Source: an uncultured Bacilli bacterium (GTDB taxonomy: Bacteria > Bacillota_I > Bacilli_A > RF39 > UBA660). Taken from it: DNA of 34,453 nt. Shown here piece after piece: positions 31,079-34,453 of the stretch; position 1 is the stretch's first letter, and the number at the start of each line of letters is the position of its first letter. Position numbers and translations under genes: made by a program. The stretch is taken from NCBI GenBank assembly GCA_934102255.1, contig CAKOSN010000020.1:1-34453 (forward strand), written 5' to 3'. The notes beneath the pieces are model-generated. The model was not told the DNA's origin, did no database searches, and saw nothing but the letters and a program-made list of their open reading frames with translations.

Positions 31079-31606
31079 TCACTCTTCTGACTTGCTTACC
31101 ATATAAATTAATCCAGCGGCTCCAATACAAATCGCTAAAACAACAACAATGACAACTGCTGTTTTTGTCTTTTCTACTTTCTCAGGGGCATCTGCTACTA
31201 CTTCTAATTTTAATTCGTCAATTAAATTAGCACGTTCATCAAGATTATAATAATCATTGATAGCGGCTAAAATTTGTTCCTTGTTTGAATCGCCAAAACC
31301 ATTATAACGAGTTTTGCCAATTATAATATAAGGAACGCCATAACTACTGTCTTCAAAATGATTGGCTACTGTTTCTAAAGCAGTGCTATTTGTAGTGTTA
31401 TACCATGTTTCATATTTGACTAAGTTGAATTTTGATTTTTGGTCGTTACTTAAAGATTTAACCCATGTAAAGAATTCTTCGCAATGAGGACAACCTTTCC
31501 CATAGAAAACATAAACATTTGCTGCTTCTTTTTCGCCATCAGCTAAACATACTATTGGCACAAAAAGCAATACTAGAGCAATAAGTAAGTTACATATCTT
31601 CTTCAT
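31079..31606 (-). CDS. Thioredoxin-like membrane protein with CPHC motif
   Basis: Protein of 175 residues: signal peptide (about 1-24, ending CLADG), a thioredoxin-like domain with the active-site motif CPHC near residue 38 and the cis-Pro loop (YGVPYIII), then a C-terminal membrane helix (about 148-170). It should act on thiols outside the membrane. The CPHC dithiol resembles DsbA-type oxidoreductases. The ATG at 31606 is chosen because GGAGG lies 7 nt upstream. In the same window the glycine-rich surface proteins carry several Cys each, so it could serve them, though nothing links the two directly. Confidence 0.82.
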   Translation of the reverse strand: MKKICNLLIALVLLFVPIVCLADGEKEAANVYVFYGKGCPHCEEFFTWVKSLSNDQKSKFNLVKYETWYNTTNSTALETVANHFEDSSYGVPYIIIGKTRYNGFGDSNKEQILAAINDYYNLDERANLIDELKLEVVADAPEKVEKTKTAVVIVVVLAICIGAAGLIYMVSKSEE

Positions 31607-31707
31607 TCTACTACCTCCTTTAACGATTATACTATAAAAATTAAAATTAGCCAAAATAAATTGACTAATTTCAAGAAAAATTTCATTTGTTTATTTTTAG
31701 CAATCTT

Positions 31708-32499
31708 TTATCCTAAGGCTACATCTAAAATCATCATTACTATAAAACCGATTAATGTATACATTGTAATCATATTCTTGTTGTTATTTTGTTGGGACTC
31801 TGGAATTAATTCCTCGACAACAACAAATATCATAGCACCAGCCGCAAAAGAAAGTAAAAAAGGCATAATTGACTTTATTTTTAATACTAACAAGGCTCCT
31901 ATTATAGCAGAAATTGGTTCGACAATGCCACTTAAAGCCCCGATTATGAAAGATTTAGTTCTACTCATTCCTTCTCTTCTTAGAGGTAGACTAACAGCAC
32001 ATCCTTCAGGAAAATTTTGAAGTCCTATTCCAATGGCTAATCCTAGGGCCGAAAGAACAGTAGCGCTGTCTAAGCCATAAATTATGGAACCAAAAGCCAC
32101 ACCAATAGATAATCCTTCAGGAATATTATGTATGGTAATGGAACTAACTAGCAAAAATATTCTTTTGGCAGTTTCATTTTTCTTTTGTTTTGCCATTAAT
32201 TTTGAAAATATTTTATCGGTTAGAAATAACAACAATCCCCCACATAAAAATCCTACGGGAACAATTATATATGGTAAAAAAGCCATATTAATTGCCTGAT
32301 CTATTGCCGGGGCAAGCAAAGAAAAATAAGATGCTGCTAACATTATACCTGCTGAAACCCCAAGTAAAATATCGGATAAATTTTTATTAACCTTCTTAAA
32401 GCAAAAAACTATAGCTGAACCTAGTGCTGTTATTAAAAAGGTAAAGGAAGCCGCTAAAAAGGCTTGCATAATTACATTTAAATTTATAAACCAATCCAT
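31708..32499 (-). CDS. ZIP-family metal transporter
   Basis: Membrane transporter of 263 residues with about eight helices, the ZIP layout. Conserved metal-site helices are HNIPEGLSIGVAFG and LQNFPEGCAVSLPL, followed by the EELIPE motif. It should import zinc or another divalent metal. Loop between helices 3 and 4 is Lys-rich (AKQKKNETAKR). The ATG at 32499 is chosen because AGGTGAG precedes it; the longer frame up to 32601 overlaps the promoter and start of the tRNA on the other strand. Confidence 0.88.
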   Translation of the reverse strand: MDWFINLNVIMQAFLAASFTFLITALGSAIVFCFKKVNKNLSDILLGVSAGIMLAASYFSLLAPAIDQAINMAFLPYIIVPVGFLCGGLLLFLTDKIFSKLMAKQKKNETAKRIFLLVSSITIHNIPEGLSIGVAFGSIIYGLDSATVLSALGLAIGIGLQNFPEGCAVSLPLRREGMSRTKSFIIGALSGIVEPISAIIGALLVLKIKSIMPFLLSFAAGAMIFVVVEELIPESQQNNNKNMITMYTLIGFIVMMILDVALG

Positions 32500-32558
32500 A
32501 AACTCACCTACTTTATGATATGAGATAATTAAAAATCTGTGAATAGTTACAAAAACAC

Positions 32559-32587
32559 TTGTAGGTGGTCTAGTTATGTGGTATATT
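32559..32587 (+). promoter_or_regulatory. Promoter of tRNA-Thr
   Basis: TTGTAG (32559-32564), 17-bp spacer, TG-G-TATATT with the hexamer at 32582-32587; initiation about 7 bp on would start just before the tRNA. Confidence 0.65.
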
Positions 32588-32595
32588 TTTGATAT

Positions 32596-32669
32596 GCCCA
32601 TTTAGTATAATGGTATTACAAATCCATGGTAAGGATTAAAAGTAAGTTCGATTCTTACATTGGGCACCA
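32596..32669 (+). tRNA. tRNA-Thr (anticodon GGT)
   Basis: A 74-nt tRNA with CCA encoded. Acceptor GCCCATT pairs with ATTGGGC except at one T-T position. The D-arm has the GTATAATGGTATTAC form, the anticodon stem is AATCC/GGATT with loop ATGGTAA (anticodon GGT), and the T-arm is GTAAG-TTCGATT-CTTAC. A promoter stands directly upstream and a terminator downstream. Confidence 0.8.
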
Positions 32670-32709
32670 TTGAAGAAAAAACTTGATTTTTCAAGTAATT
32701 ATATATTAA

Positions 32710-32733
32710 CTAGAAAAGCCTTCTAGTTTTTTT
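32710..32733 (+). terminator. Terminator downstream of tRNA-Thr
   Basis: CTAGAA (32710-32715), loop AAGCC, TTCTAG (32721-32726), T7. Confidence 0.8.
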
Positions 32734-32774
32734 GTTTTATTCTAAAAAAATAATTAGTGGGAATTGATTTTTTA

Positions 32775-32802
32775 TTGCAATTATTATTAATATTAGTATA
32801 AT
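32775..32802 (+). promoter_or_regulatory. Promoter of the 185-aa gene
   Basis: TTGCAA (32775-32780), 16-bp spacer, and a perfect TATAAT (32797-32802), 25 bp before the ATG at 32827. Confidence 0.7.
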
Positions 32803-32826
32803 AAGTACTCAGAAAGGAATTTTACT

Positions 32827-33384
32827 ATGCAAATTAATGAATTAAAAGAAAATGAACCTCTTAAGGTTACAGAAGTATATTATCGTTCAACTATGCCAGA
32901 GAGTCTATTGCGTTCTCTTCAAATTGAACCTTATGAAATTGTAAATAAACGTGCATATGAAGTAATATTTACTGATGGAGATATTGATCGAGAAAGTCCG
33001 CAAAAATCAGAAAACATTGATGAATATTCTATTAATGGAAAGAAGTATCCATATAGTGTTAGTTTTTTAAAATCAAAGGATATTTATTTTAAAAATTACA
33101 CTTATGTTATTAAGGTTACTATTGCTAAGAAAATGGATACCATTGACGGAATAAGTGGCTGGTTTGATATTGTTTTAGAGACTTCAATTAATTTACATGA
33201 CCGTAATGATGCTAAAGCTTTAAAAGAAGCCAAACGTGCTCTTGAAGTTGTTATGAAGAAAAATACTCGTAATCATTTTTCTTCTGCACTTGATTTATTA
33301 TTTTCATGCTTTAAAAAAGAAAAAAGCTCTGAATTAACAGAGGAAAAAATTGCAACTAATATTTATGCTTTAAAAAGAAAATAA
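32827..33384 (+). CDS. Unknown soluble protein, 185 aa
   Basis: No signal peptide or membrane segment. The middle is beta-rich (NYTYVIKVTIAKKMDTIDGISGWFDIVLETSINLHDRND) and the C-terminus is a long basic helix (KALKEAKRALEVVMKK, CFKKEKSS). No known family recognised. It has its own good promoter and AAAGGA before the ATG, and is one of very few plus-strand genes. Confidence 0.7.
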   Translation: MQINELKENEPLKVTEVYYRSTMPESLLRSLQIEPYEIVNKRAYEVIFTDGDIDRESPQKSENIDEYSINGKKYPYSVSFLKSKDIYFKNYTYVIKVTIAKKMDTIDGISGWFDIVLETSINLHDRNDAKALKEAKRALEVVMKKNTRNHFSSALDLLFSCFKKEKSSELTEEKIATNIYALKRK

Positions 33385-33437
33385 TACTATACTTTTCAAT
33401 AGATAATCAGATATAATAATAAGTGTATAGATAATAT

Positions 33438-33557
33438 ATGTTAGAAAGTTGGATTATTGTGAAAAGTATATCTTTAAGTAAAGCTACTTTTATTAGTGTA
33501 TCACTAGTAATAATAGAATTAATCGTATTAAGTCTGATATTTCCTTGGTGGTGCTAA
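33438..33557 (+). CDS. Micropeptide with one membrane helix
   Basis: An open frame of 39 codons from ATG 33438, or 32 from GTG 33459. The product is one hydrophobic helix (ATFISVSLVIIELIVLSLIF) ending in PWWC. The TAA stop abuts the ATG of the Cys-rich gene (TAAATG). Neither start has a good ribosome site, so it is a tentative call; coupling to the next gene argues for it. Confidence 0.45.
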   Translation: MLESWIIVKSISLSKATFISVSLVIIELIVLSLIFPWWC

Positions 33558-33791
33558 ATGAAAAAGAAGATTAATATTAAAAAATTTATTCCATTACAGA
33601 TAGCCATTATGATTTTAGTAGCTATTGCTTATTTTGGAATTGTCCCTAAAATTAAACCTATGTGTGCTAGCCCAAGCAAATGTGCCAATGCATTCGATTG
33701 TAACTGTAATTCTGAAAATTGCACCTGTAAATATCAGGATGAAAATGGTAATACTGAAAGTATAGAATGTCAATTTACTAAAGATAAATAG
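33558..33791 (+). CDS. Small membrane-anchored Cys-rich protein
   Basis: A 77-residue protein with a single N-terminal membrane helix (about 11-29) followed by an extracytoplasmic tail holding seven Cys in tight spacing (MCASPSKCANAFDCNCNS, ENCTCK, IECQF). The tail looks suited to disulfides or metal binding. It follows the micropeptide with no gap. No family recognised. Confidence 0.65.
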   Translation: MKKKINIKKFIPLQIAIMILVAIAYFGIVPKIKPMCASPSKCANAFDCNCNSENCTCKYQDENGNTESIECQFTKDK

Positions 33792-33821
33792 CCGAAATTA
33801 TTTATTTATGCTGTCGCATAT

Positions 33822-33858
33822 AAAAACACCCTTACTTGTGAAACTGGGTGTTTTTTTT
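33822..33858. terminator. Bidirectional terminator between Cys-rich gene and tsaE
   Basis: AACACCC pairs with GGGTGTT around a 14-nt loop, flanked by A- and T-runs. It ends the plus-strand gene and, read the other way, tsaE, whose stop codon touches it. Confidence 0.8.
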
Positions 33859-34306
33859 ATAATACAGATTGGCAAAGTTCTTCATATTTTTCACCATGAG
33901 GATAAATTTTTAAGACTCTGGTATTTTCATCTATTATAGAAAAATTAATATCTAATCTTTCTTTTGGTAGACAATCACAAATTATTTCTGACCACTCAAT
34001 AATTGAAATAGCTTCACCATCAAAGTAATCATCAAATCCAACACTTTCACAAGCGTCTTGTAATCTATATACATCCATATGATATAGCTTAGCTTCGCCA
34101 TTATATTCTTTTACCAAATTAAATGTTGGACTAGTTATAGTTTCATTTATTCCTAATGCTTTGGCAAAACCTTTAACAAAAACGGTCTTACCACTGCCTA
34201 ATTCTCCATTAAGACAAATTATCATTCCAGGAAACTTTTCTGATTCCATATTCTCTGCTAATTCTAATGTGTCTTCTATTGATTTACTAACAAATTTATA
34301 TTCCAT
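33857..34306 (-). CDS. tsaE: tRNA threonylcarbamoyladenosine biosynthesis ATPase TsaE
   Basis: A 149-residue TsaE (YjeE), the ATPase that works with TsaD and TsaB in making t6A37 on ANN-decoding tRNAs. Walker A GELGSGKTVFVKGFA near residue 36, SPTFNLVKEY, HMDVYRL and IIEWSE are the family motifs in order. AAGGTGAT precedes the ATG. It is the first gene after the rRNA operon on this strand; tsaD/tsaB may lie outside the window. Confidence 0.93.
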   Translation of the reverse strand: MEYKFVSKSIEDTLELAENMESEKFPGMIICLNGELGSGKTVFVKGFAKALGINETITSPTFNLVKEYNGEAKLYHMDVYRLQDACESVGFDDYFDGEAISIIEWSEIICDCLPKERLDINFSIIDENTRVLKIYPHGEKYEELCQSVL

Positions 34307-34385
34307 TTATATCACCTTGATAATAGTATATCAGAACTAATATAAAATAATCAATGTAGATATCAAAAATTAACGCAAAAAAAAA

Positions 34386-34453
34386 TAGGCAACTTCCTAT
34401 CTTCGCATTCACTATTGTCGGCGTTTAAGTGCTTAACTTCTCTGTTCGGGATG
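34386..34453 (-). rRNA. rrf: 5S ribosomal RNA, 3' part
   Basis: Read on the minus strand, the edge begins with the conserved 5S segment CATCCCGAACAGAGAAGTTA and continues to CCTA near 34386, followed by a T-run. The 5' part lies beyond the window, so an rRNA operon on the minus strand lies upstream. Confidence 0.85.

Noticed and set aside
32500..32601. N-terminal extension of the ZIP transporter
   Set aside because: It would overlap the tRNA promoter and tRNA; AGGTGAG supports the ATG at 32499.

Overview
The window reads as chromosome from a very AT-rich, low-GC Gram-positive bacterium using the standard code: TGA ends the GDPD gene inside an ATGA overlap, while Trp is TGG. AGGAGG-type ribosome sites, TTGACA/TATAAT-like promoters, the MEP-pathway gene dxs, ThyX and YqeG fit an anaerobic, probably gut-dwelling member of the Bacilli (Erysipelotrichia/RF39-like). 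That placement is inference. Nearly everything lies on the minus strand. The plus strand carries only a tRNA, an unknown 185-aa protein and a pair of small membrane proteins. The right edge cuts into a 5S rRNA, so an rRNA operon probably lies just outside.

Layout: 0.1-2.6 kb holds a lipoprotein, a small membrane protein, an ATC-hydrolase-like protein and a ProX-type deacylase. A 506-bp gap with a degenerate 21-bp tandem repeat follows. At 3.1-6.4 kb lie a C-terminally truncated class B penicillin-binding protein, a membrane-anchored CHAP-like protein lacking its catalytic Cys and His, and a transglutaminase-like protein. At 6.5-15.6 kb is the main feature, six tandem cassettes for glycine-rich surface proteins. 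At 15.6-22.8 kb are an ADP-ribosylglycohydrolase, a membrane protein whose promoter spacer contains a C8 tract, an unknown protein/P-loop NTPase pair, dxs, a flavodoxin and a GDPD. At 22.9-25.2 kb is a decay zone: RhuM-Fic and cupin genes, each broken by one TAA, and a serpin remnant, around an intact NUDIX gene with a MerR-like promoter. At 25.2-34.3 kb are an ATPase, an RlmI-like methyltransferase, HAD phosphatases, a thyX-tmk-yqeG operon, a CPHC thioredoxin-like protein, a ZIP transporter, tRNA-Thr, small genes and tsaE.

The exciting system is the 6.5-15.6 kb array. Each of the six genes is preceded by a segment of 237-239 bp bounded by two 27-bp sites (10-bp arm, 7-bp core, 10-bp inverted arm). 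In every cassette the core of the distal site is the exact reverse complement of the core of the proximal site, yet the six cassettes use six different cores, each at least two substitutions from any other. This is what tyrosine-recombinase inversion sites with mutually incompatible crossover regions would look like. Each segment carries an extended -10 promoter exactly 36 bp inside the distal site, and five TGACC/TGACT boxes at identical offsets in all six copies. As assembled, all six promoters point away from their genes, so all six look OFF; inversion would turn each one on independently. I infer a phase-variable repertoire of surface glycine-rich proteins driven by an unseen recombinase acting in trans. 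No recombinase gene is visible in the window.

The C8-tract promoter at 17.4 kb is a second, independent candidate phase-variation switch, by slipped-strand mispairing, also upstream of a membrane protein.
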